A stretch of DNA of 64,000 bases from Metabacillus lacus (GTDB lineage: Bacteria; Bacillota; Bacilli; Bacillales; Bacillaceae): contig NZ_WKKI01000007.1 in NCBI RefSeq assembly GCF_009674805.1, positions 44,474 through 108,473 of the forward strand, written 5' to 3'. A program made the position numbers and the translations under genes. The notes under the pieces were generated by a model that was given only the letters and a program-made list of their open reading frames with translations, ran no database searches and was not told the DNA's origin. Shown piece by piece: positions 29,066 to 39,228 of the stretch (within the stretch, counting starts at the first letter, position 1; every line of letters starts with the position of its first letter).

Positions 29066-29132
29066 CTTAGCATGATATTTGGAATACAAGTAATCCTAAA
29101 GTATAATAAAGGAAAGAAGAGGGGGTTATGCA

Positions 29133-30218
29133 ATGGCAAAATTGGATGAAACACTTACAATGCTAAAAGATCTTACGGATGCTAAGGGCATTGCAGGTAA
29201 TGAACGCGAAGCTAGAAAAGTGATGGAGCAATACATACAGCCATATGCTGACGAAGTAAAAACTGACGGACTTGGGAGCCTGATTGCGAAAAAAACAGGA
29301 CTCGCAGGCGGCCCTAAAGTCATGATTGCCGGACATTTGGATGAGGTTGGGTTTATGGTGACCCAAATTGATGATAAAGGTTTTGTTAAATTTCAAACTG
29401 TTGGCGGCTGGTGGTCTCAGGTCATGCTGGCCCAGAGGGTAACAATTGTAACGAGCAAAGGCGATGTAACAGGCGTCATTGGATCAAAGCCTCCTCACAT
29501 TCTTCCTCCGGAGCTTCGAAAAAAGCCTGTGGATATTAAAGAGATGTTTATTGATATTGGAGCTTCCAGCAAGGAAGAAGCGTTGGGCTTTGGAGTAAAG
29601 CCTGGAGACATGGTTGTTCCTTACTTTGAATTTACTGTGCTGAATAATGAGAAAATGCTGCTGGCAAAAGCATGGGATAACAGAATTGGCTGTGCAATTG
29701 CCATTGATGTCCTGAAAAATCTTGATGGACAAGATCACCCAAATGAAGTATACGGAGTTGGGACAGTTCAGGAGGAAGTCGGGCTGAGAGGCGCTAAAAC
29801 TTCAGCACAAATGATTCAGCCTCATATTGCCTTCGCAGTAGATGTTGGTATTGCCGGTGATACACCTGGTGTGTCTGAAAAAGATGCAATGGGAAAAGTG
29901 GGCCAGGGACCGGGAATTGTGCTGTATGACGCTTCTATGGTTTCACATAAAGGGCTTAGGGATATGGTTACCTCTGTGGCTGATGAGCTAAGTATTCCGT
30001 ATCAATTTGATACCATGCCTGGAGGAGGAACTGATTCCGGAGCAATTCATGTAACTGCTAATGGAGTTCCGGCATTGTCCATTACCATTCCAACAAGATA
30101 CATCCATTCACATGCGGCACTTCTTCACAGAGACGATTATGAAAACACTGTCAAATTGGTGACTGAGGTTGTGAAAAGGCTTGATGCTGATACTGTCAGT
30201 GAAATCACTTATAACTAA
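29133..30218 (+). CDS. ysdC: M42 family glutamyl aminopeptidase / endoglucanase-like hydrolase
   Basis: 361-residue di-metal aminopeptidase of the tetrahedral TET type. Metal and catalytic residues are visible: [49 protein letters not shown] and the closing [17 protein letters not shown]. Family members were once annotated as cellulases; peptide hydrolysis is the established activity. GAGGGGGTT precedes the ATG; a terminator follows. Confidence 0.92.
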   Translation: MAKLDETLTMLKDLTDAKGIAGNEREARKVMEQYIQPYADEVKTDGLGSLIAKKTGLAGGPKVMIAGHLDEVGFMVTQIDDKGFVKFQTVGGWWSQVMLAQRVTIVTSKGDVTGVIGSKPPHILPPELRKKPVDIKEMFIDIGASSKEEALGFGVKPGDMVVPYFEFTVLNNEKMLLAKAWDNRIGCAIAIDVLKNLDGQDHPNEVYGVGTVQEEVGLRGAKTSAQMIQPHIAFAVDVGIAGDTPGVSEKDAMGKVGQGPGIVLYDASMVSHKGLRDMVTSVADELSIPYQFDTMPGGGTDSGAIHVTANGVPALSITIPTRYIHSHAALLHRDDYENTVKLVTEVVKRLDADTVSEITYN

Positions 30219-30222
30219 AAGG

Positions 30223-30251
30223 ATGCCAGGGGATTTCCCCTGGCATTTATT
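30223..30251 (+). terminator. Terminator after ysdC
   Basis: ATGCCAGGGGA (30223-30233) pairs with TCCCCTGGCAT (30236-30246); short T-rich tail. Confidence 0.8.
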
Positions 30252-30295
30252 GTGGATATAGAGAGGGTATACAAGCTGGAGACCAGCCGGCTAAC

Positions 30296-30342
30296 AAAAA
30301 AAGTCCGGAAAGCCAGTATACCTGGTTTCTCCGGACTTCCAT
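30296..30342 (-). terminator. Terminator of sspI
   Basis: AAGTCCGGA at 30301-30309 pairs with TCCGGACTT at about 30330-30338; an inner CCAG/CTGG pair extends it. The A run on its left is a T run on the minus strand. Confidence 0.88.
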
Positions 30343-30343
30343 G

Positions 30344-30553
30344 TTATTTTTTTAATCCTTGTTCCAATGTAGACAGCATATCCTTTTTATCTTCCTCTGA
30401 TGCATTTTGCCAAATGACTTCAAACAACACGCCCAGTCCAGGGAGCATTTTCTCTTCTCCGCTTTGAATCGCATCAACGATTGTATCTTGAAGCTGTCCC
30501 TGATCATTGCCCGTTACGTTCGTAATCACTGCATGTCTTAAGTTTAAATTCAT
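30344..30553 (-). CDS. sspI: Small acid-soluble spore protein SspI
   Basis: 69 residues, minor SASP made in the forespore. [18 protein letters not shown] at the start and [17 protein letters not shown] in the middle match B. subtilis SspI almost residue for residue. AGGAGTGAGG precedes the ATG at 30553; an in-frame codon at 30562 is too close to it. A sigma-G promoter is expected; CATATTA lies upstream on the minus strand but I found no convincing -35. Confidence 0.95.
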   Translation of the reverse strand: MNLNLRHAVITNVTGNDQGQLQDTIVDAIQSGEEKMLPGLGVLFEVIWQNASEEDKKDMLSTLEQGLKK

Positions 30554-30664
30554 TTTCCTCACTCCTATCTTTAAAATCTTTCTTTATGTTTTACTGAATC
30601 CTGTTTTAATATGTATCATCAAAGAGATATAATAGTAAGAGCGGAAAAAAAGGAGAATTACATA

Positions 30665-31417
30665 GTGAAAAGAATAGAATCAGTTAACAACCCTACAGTC
30701 AAGGGATGGAAAAAACTGCACACAAAAAAGGAAAGGGACGTTTCACGGTCTTTTTTGGTGGAAGGGTTTCATCTTGTTGAGGAAGCACTTAAGAAAAAAG
30801 AACAGATATTGGAGCTTATAATAGAAGAGAATACGGCCATTCCAAGGAGCTGGGATATCAGCGGACTTGAAGTTGTGTATGTAACAAAACAGGTGATGGC
30901 AGCAATAAGCGATACAGAAACACCTCAGGGGGCAGCCGCCGTGGTAGAGCACCTTGCTGTCTCCTCGCCGTCAAACTGGCAGCGCCTGCTGATAGCTGAC
31001 GCAATACAGGATCCCGGCAACCTTGGCACAATGATCAGAACAGCAGATGCAGCCGGTATGGATGGGATTTTTATAGGATCAGGATGTGTGGATATATATA
31101 ATTCAAAAACAGTTCGTTCCAGCCAGGGGTCCATCTTTCATCTGGCCCACTTTAAAGGAGAGATAGTTGAGCATATAGACAATTTTAAGGCTAATGGAAT
31201 CAGTGTATACGGCACCGCTCTTCAAGGAGGACATCCTTATCAGCAGGTGGAGCCGGCGGAGAAATTTGCGCTGATCATTGGAAATGAAGGAAAGGGAATA
31301 CAGCCTGAGCTTTTACAGCAGACGGATAAAAATCTGTATATTCCCATCTATGGCAAAGCAGAATCTTTAAATGCGGGGATTGCTGCAGGAATTCTCCTTT
31401 ATCACCTTCGAGGATAG
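30665..31417 (+). CDS. ysgA: SpoU/TrmH-family RNA 2'-O-methyltransferase YsgA
   Basis: 250 residues from the GTG at 30665 with AGGAG 9 bases upstream; the earlier in-frame codon (30611) lies in the promoter region. N-terminal substrate-binding domain (NNPTVKGWKKLHTKKERD), then the SPOUT knot with motifs DPGNLGTMIRTADAAG, ALIIGNEGKG and SLNAGIAAGILLY. Methylates rRNA or tRNA; the exact nucleotide is not readable. A promoter with TATAAT at 30628-30633 is plausible. Confidence 0.9.
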   Translation: MKRIESVNNPTVKGWKKLHTKKERDVSRSFLVEGFHLVEEALKKKEQILELIIEENTAIPRSWDISGLEVVYVTKQVMAAISDTETPQGAAAVVEHLAVSSPSNWQRLLIADAIQDPGNLGTMIRTADAAGMDGIFIGSGCVDIYNSKTVRSSQGSIFHLAHFKGEIVEHIDNFKANGISVYGTALQGGHPYQQVEPAEKFALIIGNEGKGIQPELLQQTDKNLYIPIYGKAESLNAGIAAGILLYHLRG

Positions 31418-31419
31418 AG

Positions 31420-31448
31420 TTGCAACAGCAGGCGTTCTTCATTATAAT
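31420..31448 (+). promoter_or_regulatory. pheS promoter
   Basis: -35 TTGCAA (31420-31425), 17-bp spacer, -10 TATAAT (31443-31448), just after the ysgA stop. Confidence 0.85.
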
Positions 31449-31454
31449 ATAAGA

Positions 31455-31727
31455 CAATTACATATTGTTTAAAAACAATGACAGAGAAAAGTAGTTTGTT
31501 ACATTGTCTTTCCAGGGAACAGGTGCCGCAGACTGAAAGCACCTTCATGACATGGCAAATGAAGTTCACCTCTGTAGTTGGCACTTGGACCAGAAGTATT
31601 TGTAAAGGTGCCCCGGCTCTTGGCCGTTATAGCAATGAAGTGAGCAGCACATGTGAAACACGTGCTGTTAACAAGGGTGGTAACGCGAATGAAAACTCGT
31701 CCCTTTCCTGGGGCGGGTTTTTTGTTT
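31455..31727 (+). ncRNA. T-box leader, phenylalanine specific
   Basis: The T-box AGGGTGGTAACGCGA begins at about 31674. Stem I closes ACAGAG (about 31484) with CTCTGT; the specifier TTC (Phe) at 31565-31567 followed by A lies directly inside it. The terminator pairs AAAACTCGTCCC (31692-31703) with GGGGCGGGTTTT. About 120 bases with a small CAGGTCT/AGACCTG hairpin separate it from pheS. Confidence 0.93.
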
Positions 31728-31848
31728 TGTTTTTAAGATTTACGGGGAGCCGCCATGAAAGCTGTTAAATGTTAGATAAACACATTTGTACCAGGTCTCC
31801 TGCAGACCTGTCAAAGTGAAAACACCATAAATATAAGGAGGATCTGCT

Positions 31849-32883
31849 ATGCAAGATCAATTAAAGCAATTGCAGCAGGAAGCGCTGAGTTCAATAGAAA
31901 ATGCTTCCGACTTGAAAAGCCTGAATGAGATCAGAGTTTCCTATTTGGGAAAAAAGGGGCCAATTACAGAGGCTCTGCGCGGAATGGGAAAGCTGTCAGC
32001 AGAAGAACGGCCGAAAATGGGGGCGCTGGCAAATGAGGTGAGAGAATCGATAGCTGCAAGCATTGCAGCAAAGCAGGAGGGGCTTGAGGCTGCTGCGGTA
32101 GAAGCGAAGCTCGCTTCAGAAACCATCGATGTTACACTCCCGGGAAATCCGGTACTAATCGGAAATCATCATCCCATTACAGCTGTCATTGAAGAAATAG
32201 AGGACCTTTTCTTGAGCATGGGCTATTCCATTGAAGAAGGACCAGAAGTAGAGACAGATTATTATAATTTTGAAGCGCTGAATCTTCCTAAAGGACACCC
32301 GGCAAGAGATATGCAGGATTCCTTTTATATAACTGATGAAGTTCTGCTTCGAACACATACCTCGCCTGTGCAGGCAAGAACCATGAAAAAGTATGACGGA
32401 AAAGGACCTGTAAAAATCATTTGTCCTGGAAAGGTATATCGCAGGGACAGTGATGATGCGACACATTCTCATCAATTTACTCAAATTGAAGGACTTGTTG
32501 TGGATGAAAACATCAGCATGAGTGATCTTAAGGGAACTTTAGAGGTATTTGCCAGAAAAATGTTTGGTGACGACCGGGAAATCCGTTTAAGACCCAGCTT
32601 TTTCCCATTCACTGAACCATCTGTAGAAGTAGATGTTTCCTGCTTCTCATGTGGAGGAAAAGGATGCAGCGTCTGCAAAGGTACCGGCTGGATTGAGATT
32701 CTTGGGGCCGGAATGGTTCATCCTAATGTACTTGAAATGGCTGGATTTGATTCGAAAGTATATCAGGGATTTGCCTTTGGAATGGGGCCGGAGAGAATTG
32801 CCATGCTGAAATACGGCATTGATGATATTCGCCACTTTTATACAAATGATATCAGATTTTTAAAACAATTCAAAAGAGCATAG
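31849..32883 (+). CDS. pheS: Phenylalanyl-tRNA synthetase, alpha subunit
   Basis: Class II catalytic subunit of the alpha2beta2 enzyme, 344 residues. N-terminal coiled-coil (about 1-85) then the catalytic domain with motif 2 [22 protein letters not shown] and motif 3 [23 protein letters not shown]-type cysteine cluster ([17 protein letters not shown]) sits before motif 3. Strong AAGGAGG. Cotranscribed with pheT 14 bases downstream. Confidence 0.97.
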   Translation: MQDQLKQLQQEALSSIENASDLKSLNEIRVSYLGKKGPITEALRGMGKLSAEERPKMGALANEVRESIAASIAAKQEGLEAAAVEAKLASETIDVTLPGNPVLIGNHHPITAVIEEIEDLFLSMGYSIEEGPEVETDYYNFEALNLPKGHPARDMQDSFYITDEVLLRTHTSPVQARTMKKYDGKGPVKIICPGKVYRRDSDDATHSHQFTQIEGLVVDENISMSDLKGTLEVFARKMFGDDREIRLRPSFFPFTEPSVEVDVSCFSCGGKGCSVCKGTGWIEILGAGMVHPNVLEMAGFDSKVYQGFAFGMGPERIAMLKYGIDDIRHFYTNDIRFLKQFKRA

Positions 32884-32897
32884 CAGGAGGATAAAAT

Positions 32898-35312
32898 ATG
32901 TTTGTTTCTTATAAATGGCTGCAGGAATATGTCGACCTTTCCGGGGTTACTCCTGAACAGCTTGCAGAAAAAATCACCAGAAGCGGGATTGAAGTAGAAG
33001 CAGTGGATGTATTAGATGAAGGCATATCAGGTGTAGTGATCGGCCATGTTGTGAGCAGAGAGCAGCATCCTGACGCCGACAAGCTGAACAAGTGTCTTGT
33101 TGATATCGGAGCGGAGGAGCCTGTTCAGATTATTTGCGGTGCTCACAATGTTGATCAGGGCCAAAAAGTAGCGGTTGCAAAAGTTGGCGCTGTCCTTCCG
33201 GGAAATTTTAAAATTAAAAAAGCAAAGCTGCGCGGCGAAGAATCACACGGAATGATTTGTTCCCTTCAGGAACTTGGTGTTGAAGGAAAGCTAGTGCCTA
33301 AAGAGTTCGCTGAAGGAATCTTTGTTTTTCCATCAGATGCCGAACCGGGCATGAATGCTTTGGAGAAATTGAATCTGAATGATGCGGTTCTTGAGCTGGG
33401 ATTAACGCCTAACCGAGCTGATGCTTTGAGCATGCTGGGTGTAGCCCATGAGGTGGCAGCTATTCTCGGCAGAGAAGCCAAATACCCGGAGGCAGTATAT
33501 CCTGCCGGTGGCGGCAAGGCTTCTGATTATATTTCGGTAAAGGTTGAAGCAGTCAAAGAAAATCCAAGATATATCGCAAAAGTTATTAAAAATGTAAAAG
33601 TAGGTCCATCACCTCTATGGATGCAGACGCGCCTGATGGCAGCGGGTATCCGTCCCCACAACAATGTAGTGGATATTACTAACTATGTGTTAATGGAGTA
33701 CGGCCAGCCTTTGCATGCTTTTGACTATGACCGTTTTGGGTCAAAAGAGGTAGTCGTCCGCCTTGCCGAAAAAGGGGAGACAATTGTTACTTTAGATGGC
33801 CAGGAACGTGAACTGTCAGAAGAGCATCTTGTGATTACAAACGGCCGGGAGCCGGTTGCGCTTGCAGGCGTGATGGGCGGCGCCAATTCAGAAGTAAGTG
33901 AAGAAACAACCACAGTTCTTCTGGAGTCTGCTTATTTTGAAGGCCAATCTATCAGAAGAGCATCCAAAGATCATGGACTTCGCAGTGAAGCCAGTGCAAG
34001 ATTTGAAAAAGGTGTAGCTCCTGAAAGAGTACCTCTTGCGGCAGAACGTGCAGCACAGCTTTTGGCTGAGTATGCAGGAGGAGAAGTACTCGAAGGATCT
34101 CCTGAGAGTAATGAAATGACTGTGGAACCTGCAGTGATCTCCATTTCCACGCAAAAAATCAGTTCTGTTCTCGGAATGTTTGTTTCCGACGAAGATGTTC
34201 AATCGATCTTTGACAGACTCGGATTTCAGGCAGCTCTTGAAGGCGGAATATTTACTGTTACAGTGCCAACAAGAAGAGGAGATATTACGATAGAAGAAGA
34301 TCTGGTGGAGGAAGTAGCAAGGTTATACGGATACGATAATATCATCTCAACATTGCCGGTAATGGAAACAAAACCGGGAACGTTAACTTCTTATCAGGAA
34401 AAAAGACGCAGTGTGAGACGCTTTTTAGAAGGTGCGGGGCTATACCAGTCCATCACATACTCTTTGACAAATGAAGAAAGAGCTGTGCAGTTCGCTCTCG
34501 AAAAAACGTCTTTGACTAAATTGGCAATGCCGATGAGTGAAGAGCGGAGCGTGCTTAGGCAAAGTCTTCTTCCGCAAATGCTTGAGGCAGTCAAATATAA
34601 TCTTGCAAGGCAGAATGACAGAGTCGCTATTTATGAGATTGGTTCTGTATTTCTGGCACAGTCAGGAGAAAGCCAGCCACTTGAAAAGGAACGCCTGGCA
34701 GGTGTCATTACCGGGTTATGGCATTTGCATCCATGGCAGTCTGAGAAAAAAGCTGTGGATTATTTCGTAGCAAAAGGCATTTTGGACGGTTTGTTTCAAG
34801 AATTAGGTCTTCTGGAAAAGGTTGAGTATAAGCAGGCTAAAGCTGAAGGTATGCATCCTGGAAGAACAGCTGAACTGTTACTTGACGGGCGAAAAATCGG
34901 TCTGATTGGACAGCTGCATCCAACTGTTCAAAAAGATCTGGATTTAACTGAAACGTATGTTTTTGAATTGGCACTTTCTGAGCTTCTGCAGCAGAATGAA
35001 GCTTCATTAGTGTATCAGGCTATTCCGCGCTTTCCTTCCATTACGAGGGATATTGCCCTGGTTCTCAGCAAGGAAATCGTTGCAGGAGAAGTAAAGAATG
35101 CAATAGCAAAAGCTGGAGGAAGCCTGTTGAAAGAAGTATCCATCTTTGATCTCTATGAAGGGGACCGCCTTGAGGATGGTTTAAAATCCATTGCATTTTC
35201 TTTAAAATATTATGATCCGGAGCGAACTCTGACTGATGAAGATGTAACTGCTGCCCATGAAAGGGTAATGGCTGCTGTTCAAGAAAAGTTTGGAGCAGCA
35301 CTTCGTTCATAG
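32898..35312 (+). CDS. pheT: Phenylalanyl-tRNA synthetase, beta subunit
   Basis: 804 residues, the usual length. Domains: tRNA-binding OB fold (about 40-150, [12 protein letters not shown]), B3/B4 editing domain with [18 protein letters not shown]5, catalytic-like core, and the C-terminal ferredoxin-fold anticodon-binding domain ending [20 protein letters not shown]. Edits Tyr-tRNA-Phe in trans of the alpha active site. Confidence 0.97.
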   Translation: MFVSYKWLQEYVDLSGVTPEQLAEKITRSGIEVEAVDVLDEGISGVVIGHVVSREQHPDADKLNKCLVDIGAEEPVQIICGAHNVDQGQKVAVAKVGAVLPGNFKIKKAKLRGEESHGMICSLQELGVEGKLVPKEFAEGIFVFPSDAEPGMNALEKLNLNDAVLELGLTPNRADALSMLGVAHEVAAILGREAKYPEAVYPAGGGKASDYISVKVEAVKENPRYIAKVIKNVKVGPSPLWMQTRLMAAGIRPHNNVVDITNYVLMEYGQPLHAFDYDRFGSKEVVVRLAEKGETIVTLDGQERELSEEHLVITNGREPVALAGVMGGANSEVSEETTTVLLESAYFEGQSIRRASKDHGLRSEASARFEKGVAPERVPLAAERAAQLLAEYAGGEVLEGSPESNEMTVEPAVISISTQKISSVLGMFVSDEDVQSIFDRLGFQAALEGGIFTVTVPTRRGDITIEEDLVEEVARLYGYDNIISTLPVMETKPGTLTSYQEKRRSVRRFLEGAGLYQSITYSLTNEERAVQFALEKTSLTKLAMPMSEERSVLRQSLLPQMLEAVKYNLARQNDRVAIYEIGSVFLAQSGESQPLEKERLAGVITGLWHLHPWQSEKKAVDYFVAKGILDGLFQELGLLEKVEYKQAKAEGMHPGRTAELLLDGRKIGLIGQLHPTVQKDLDLTETYVFELALSELLQQNEASLVYQAIPRFPSITRDIALVLSKEIVAGEVKNAIAKAGGSLLKEVSIFDLYEGDRLEDGLKSIAFSLKYYDPERTLTDEDVTAAHERVMAAVQEKFGAALRS

Positions 35313-35318
35313 AAAATA

Positions 35319-35393
35319 GAGGCAGCCATGAAGCTGCCCCTGGGGATGATTTGAAGCGCCGTTGGAAGACGGCGCTTCAGGTCATCTTTTTTT
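35319..35393 (+). terminator. Terminator of pheST
   Basis: GAAGCGCCGT (35353-35362) pairs with ACGGCGCTTC (35369-35378), extended by flanking ATGA/TCAT, then seven T. A smaller GGCAGC/GCTGCC hairpin precedes it. Confidence 0.9.
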
Positions 35394-35472
35394 GTTTTTC
35401 ATCAGTTATAGGCTTGGTGCGTTTTGCACTTGACACCTGCATGCCGGCACAGCCATCTTCACAATGAGATTT

Positions 35473-36402
35473 TTAAAGGCCTGCCAGCTTTCTTGCCTTT
35501 TGTGTGTTTGCGAAGTGCTCTTTTGTAAATGCTGCAAGATAATCCTTTCCGTGCTTTTTAATCAGTTTTGCTGCAGCCTGATCCACTTTGGGGCCGGCAC
35601 CTTTTGGCAGAATCATGCCAGCTGATTTCGAAAGCTTTTCAAACTCTTTGACAAATGAATATCGGCTGATAATTGAAGCAGCTGCAACGGCTAGATGTAT
35701 TCCTTCTGCCTTCGTGCTGAAGTATGTTTGACTTTTAAAGGGGGGCGCAGATTTGAGATAGTTATAATAAACGCCAGGCTCCGCAAACTGATCGATGAGA
35801 ATTCCTTCAGGTACATCAGGCTTTATTTTTTCCAAGAGATTTGAGATGGCTTTATTATGAAGCAAAGCCTTCATCTTTCCCTGTGACATTCCCTGCTTTT
35901 GCAGCTCGTTATATTTTGGATTATGCAGAATCAGCAGGCTGTATGGAATAATATGAAGCAAATCTTTGGCAATGGCAGATATTTGGTCATCATTCAAATT
36001 TTTTGAGTCCTTAACACCGATTTCTTTAAGCAGACCCAGCTGCTCTTTTTTTACATAGGCAGCAGTCACGGTCATTGGGCCAAAAAAGTCGCCGGTACCG
36101 ACTTCGTCAGAACCAACGATGGAAAGCTCTGCAATATTAGGGGGCGGACTGAAAATCGACGGTGCTTTCGAAACTTTTTGTACGGGCTTGCCAGGGGCAG
36201 GAGATCCCCATTTGCCGGCCTCCTCAGCGGCAGAGACTCCTTGAAATAGTACTTTTCCTGATTGATAGGCTGTGATTGTGCAGCCGGTTAACTTCGCGGC
36301 AAAAACTCCCCCCGGCGGAGTCTTGGGGCTGAGATGCTTTTGATACGCTTTTTTCATCTTTATCATTGTATCTCCTGAAACAGTGAGAACGGCATGAGAC
36401 AT
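35473..36402 (-). CDS. rnhC: Ribonuclease HIII
   Basis: Cleaves RNA in RNA-DNA hybrids. 309 residues: an N-terminal TBP-like substrate-binding domain (about 1-85) and the RNase H core starting IVGSDEVGTGDFFGP, with the catalytic Asp-Glu of that motif and later acidic residues. Transcribed opposite to the flanking genes, divergent from zapA, as in B. subtilis. Confidence 0.94.
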   Translation of the reverse strand: MSHAVLTVSGDTMIKMKKAYQKHLSPKTPPGGVFAAKLTGCTITAYQSGKVLFQGVSAAEEAGKWGSPAPGKPVQKVSKAPSIFSPPPNIAELSIVGSDEVGTGDFFGPMTVTAAYVKKEQLGLLKEIGVKDSKNLNDDQISAIAKDLLHIIPYSLLILHNPKYNELQKQGMSQGKMKALLHNKAISNLLEKIKPDVPEGILIDQFAEPGVYYNYLKSAPPFKSQTYFSTKAEGIHLAVAAASIISRYSFVKEFEKLSKSAGMILPKGAGPKVDQAAAKLIKKHGKDYLAAFTKEHFANTQKARKLAGL

Positions 36403-36547
36403 GGGAAAACTTCCTTTCTACATTGTAAACTGTGCATAACATGTATTGAGTATCTATGTCTATCATACATGTACCGTGACTTCTTTCCAATCTGGAAGGT
36501 AACATGGTATGATATAGATTAGGATTTTTACGAATGGAGGATGTACT

Positions 36548-36805
36548 TTGGGAAATCATCCAAAAAAGAAAACAACGGTTGATATATATGGCCAGCAATA
36601 TTCAATTATTGGGACCGAAAGTACAAGCCATGTACGGCTGGTTGCCTCAATTGTTGATGATAAAATGCGTGAAATAAGCAGTGCAAATCCCATGCTCGAT
36701 ATTAATAAACTGGCAGTTTTGACAGCAGTGAATGTCGTGCATGATTATTTAAAGGTTAAAGAACAGCTTGAAAAACTTGAAATGCAACTAAAAGAAAAGG
36801 ATTGA
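36548..36805 (+). CDS. zapA: Cell division protein ZapA
   Basis: 85-residue FtsZ-ring stabiliser. Starts with TTG at 36548 behind GGAGGATG. The N-terminal [19 protein letters not shown] and a C-terminal coiled-coil ([19 protein letters not shown]) are typical. An extended -10 box TGGTATGAT near 36505 may serve it. cvpA follows by 7 bases. Confidence 0.92.
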   Translation: MGNHPKKKTTVDIYGQQYSIIGTESTSHVRLVASIVDDKMREISSANPMLDINKLAVLTAVNVVHDYLKVKEQLEKLEMQLKEKD

Positions 36806-36812
36806 CGTATAC

Positions 36813-37373
36813 ATGCTTGATGTAGGAATACTAATTATCCTCATAATGGGGACCCTGGTTGGCCTGAGAAGGGGCTTCTTTTTACAGATTGTCCACCTTG
36901 CCGGCTTTGTTGCAGCATATTTTGTTGCTTACCGCTATTCAGGTGAGCTTGCTCCAAAATTAACACTTTGGATTCCCTATCCCAATTTCGGCGAAGGGAG
37001 CTCCATTATTTCATTCTTCTCTGGAGATAATCTGGAAGCTGCCTATTACAGGGCTATAGCGTTTGTAATCTTGTTTATCGGGACGAAAATCCTTATGCAG
37101 ATTATTGGCTCCATGCTCGACTTCGTTACAATGCTGCCTATTTTAAAGCAGCTTAACAGGGCAGCGGGAGCGCTGCTGGGCTTTGTTGAAATATACTTGA
37201 TCTTATTTATCCTGTTGTTTATAGCAGGGCTGCTTCCAATACAAGGGGTTCAGGCAGCGATGAATTCTTCTACACTGGCAGATTTAATTGTAAACTCCAC
37301 ACCATATTTCTCGGACAAGATTAATGAATTATGGATGACATATGGCGGAGGGCAGATAACTTCTCGTTTTTGA
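36813..37373 (+). CDS. cvpA: CvpA family membrane protein
   Basis: 186 residues with four predicted membrane helices (about 3-25, 30-45, 83-105, 118-142). The opening LDVGILIILIMGTLVGLRRG is the family signature. The name comes from colicin V production in E. coli; the role in Bacillus is unclear. Cotranscribed with zapA; a terminator overlaps its stop. Confidence 0.87.
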   Translation: MLDVGILIILIMGTLVGLRRGFFLQIVHLAGFVAAYFVAYRYSGELAPKLTLWIPYPNFGEGSSIISFFSGDNLEAAYYRAIAFVILFIGTKILMQIIGSMLDFVTMLPILKQLNRAAGALLGFVEIYLILFILLFIAGLLPIQGVQAAMNSSTLADLIVNSTPYFSDKINELWMTYGGGQITSRF

Positions 37374-37386
37374 GAAGTTTTTTGCA
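37356..37386 (+). terminator. Terminator at the cvpA stop
   Basis: AACTTCTC (37358-37365) pairs with GAGAAGTT (37372-37379), T run. A second hairpin TTTGCGG/CCGCAAA follows at about 37387-37413. Confidence 0.85.
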
Positions 37387-37483
37387 GTTTGCGGCTTTAA
37401 AAGAACCGCAAAGTATGAAGGTATGATAAAAGTATTGTAGAATTTTAGTAGATAATTTCTTATAACCAGGAAGGGTGTAAGCA

Positions 37484-39211
37484 ATGACCATTCATAAAAA
37501 AGATGTGATCAAGCTGCTGGAAACCATTGCCTTATATATGGAATTGAAAGGGGAAAACCCTTTTAAAATATCAGCATTCAGAAAAGCGGCCAATGCCCTT
37601 GAACATGATGAGCGGAGCCTTTCTGCGATTGAAGATCTTACGCTGATTTCAGGCATAGGAAAAGGGACAGCAGCCGTGATTCAAGAATACATTCAAACAG
37701 GAGAGTCGGAAACATTAAAGACTCTTCAGGAGGAAGTACCTCAGGGATTACTTCCATTAATAAGCCTGCCGGGACTGGGCGGGAAAAAAATAGCCAAGCT
37801 TTATAAAGAACTGAATATAGACAGCATGGAGACGCTGAAGCAGGCCTGTCTGGAGAATAAAGTGCAGCATCTTGCCGGGTTCGGCAAAAAAACGGAGGAA
37901 AAAATCCTTGAAGCCATTGAAGAAGCAGGTAAGCGTCCGGATCGGCTTCCTGTTGCTTTTATGCTTCCGATTGCATTGGATATTGAAGCGTATTTAAGTT
38001 CATGTGACGGTATCAGCAGGTTTTCCAGAGCAGGCAGTTTAAGACGCCTGAGAGAAACCATCAAAGATCTAGATTATATTATTGCAGCAGACAATCCTGA
38101 GAAAGTCAGGGAACAGCTCCTGAAGCTGCCAAGGCTGTCAGATGTGGTTGCAAGCGGGGATACCAAGGTTTCCGTACAGCTGCAATATGATTTTGAAGTG
38201 AATGCAGACTTCCGCATTGTTGAAGAAAAACATTACGCTACAACGCTTCATCATTTTACCGGCTCTAAGGATCATAATGTAAGAATGAGACAGCTGGCGA
38301 AGGAGCGTGGAGAAAGAATCAGTGAATATGGTGTTGAAAACCTGGAAACGGGAGAAGTGACACATTTCAGCAGTGAAGAGGAATTCTACAACTATTTTCA
38401 GCTGCCGTGTTTTCCTCCGGAATTAAGAGAAGATGGCACAGAAGTGGATATATACTGCGAAGAGAAGCATCCGCTTGTTTCACTCAGTGATATTCAGGGA
38501 GATCTCCATATGCACTCAACATGGAGCGATGGTGCTTTCACCATTGAGGAAATGGCGGAAGCCTGCAGGGCCAAGGGCTATAAATATATGGCCATCACAG
38601 ATCATTCTCAATATTTAAAGGTAGCAAACGGTCTGACTCCCCAAAGGCTCAAAGAACAAAGAAAAGAAATAAACAGGCTTAATGCCAAATTTGAAGATTT
38701 TACGATTTTCGCCGGAGTTGAAATGGACATTCTTCCTGATGCAACATTGGATTACAATGATGAGATTATGAAAGAAATGGACTTTGTTATTGCTTCAATT
38801 CACTCTGGATTTTCACAGCCAAAAGATGTGATTATGGAAAGGCTCACTACTGCTCTGAGAAATCTGCATGTAGATTTGATTGCCCATCCTACCGGAAGAA
38901 TTATCGGGAAGAGAAAAGGCTATGAAGTAGATATGGACATGCTCATTCAACTAGCGAAAGAAACCGGTACAGTTCTGGAATTAAACGCCAATCCGCACAG
39001 ACTGGACCTTGCAGCAGAACACATCAAAAAAGCTCAGGGAGCAGGCGTGAAAATTGCGATTAACACTGACGCCCACAGCATTCAGATGCTGGAAGATATG
39101 AAGATTGGGGTTGCAGCTGCGAAAAAAGGCTGGATTCAAAAAGACAATGTTATTAATACTTGGGATAAAGAAGATCTCAAAAAATATCTGAACCGAAACA
39201 CAACACATTAA
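37484..39211 (+). CDS. polX: DNA polymerase X with PHP domain
   Basis: Repair polymerase, 575 residues. Order: helical 8-kDa domain with HhH motifs ([36 protein letters not shown]), Pol X palm with [18 protein letters not shown] carrying the metal Asp pair, and a C-terminal PHP 3'-5' exonuclease domain with [19 protein letters not shown] and AHPTGRIIG metal ligands. Precedes mutS2 by 17 bases. Confidence 0.95.
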   Translation: MTIHKKDVIKLLETIALYMELKGENPFKISAFRKAANALEHDERSLSAIEDLTLISGIGKGTAAVIQEYIQTGESETLKTLQEEVPQGLLPLISLPGLGGKKIAKLYKELNIDSMETLKQACLENKVQHLAGFGKKTEEKILEAIEEAGKRPDRLPVAFMLPIALDIEAYLSSCDGISRFSRAGSLRRLRETIKDLDYIIAADNPEKVREQLLKLPRLSDVVASGDTKVSVQLQYDFEVNADFRIVEEKHYATTLHHFTGSKDHNVRMRQLAKERGERISEYGVENLETGEVTHFSSEEEFYNYFQLPCFPPELREDGTEVDIYCEEKHPLVSLSDIQGDLHMHSTWSDGAFTIEEMAEACRAKGYKYMAITDHSQYLKVANGLTPQRLKEQRKEINRLNAKFEDFTIFAGVEMDILPDATLDYNDEIMKEMDFVIASIHSGFSQPKDVIMERLTTALRNLHVDLIAHPTGRIIGKRKGYEVDMDMLIQLAKETGTVLELNANPHRLDLAAEHIKKAQGAGVKIAINTDAHSIQMLEDMKIGVAAAKKGWIQKDNVINTWDKEDLKKYLNRNTTH

Positions 39212-39228
39212 AATTAGGAGGTTTTGCC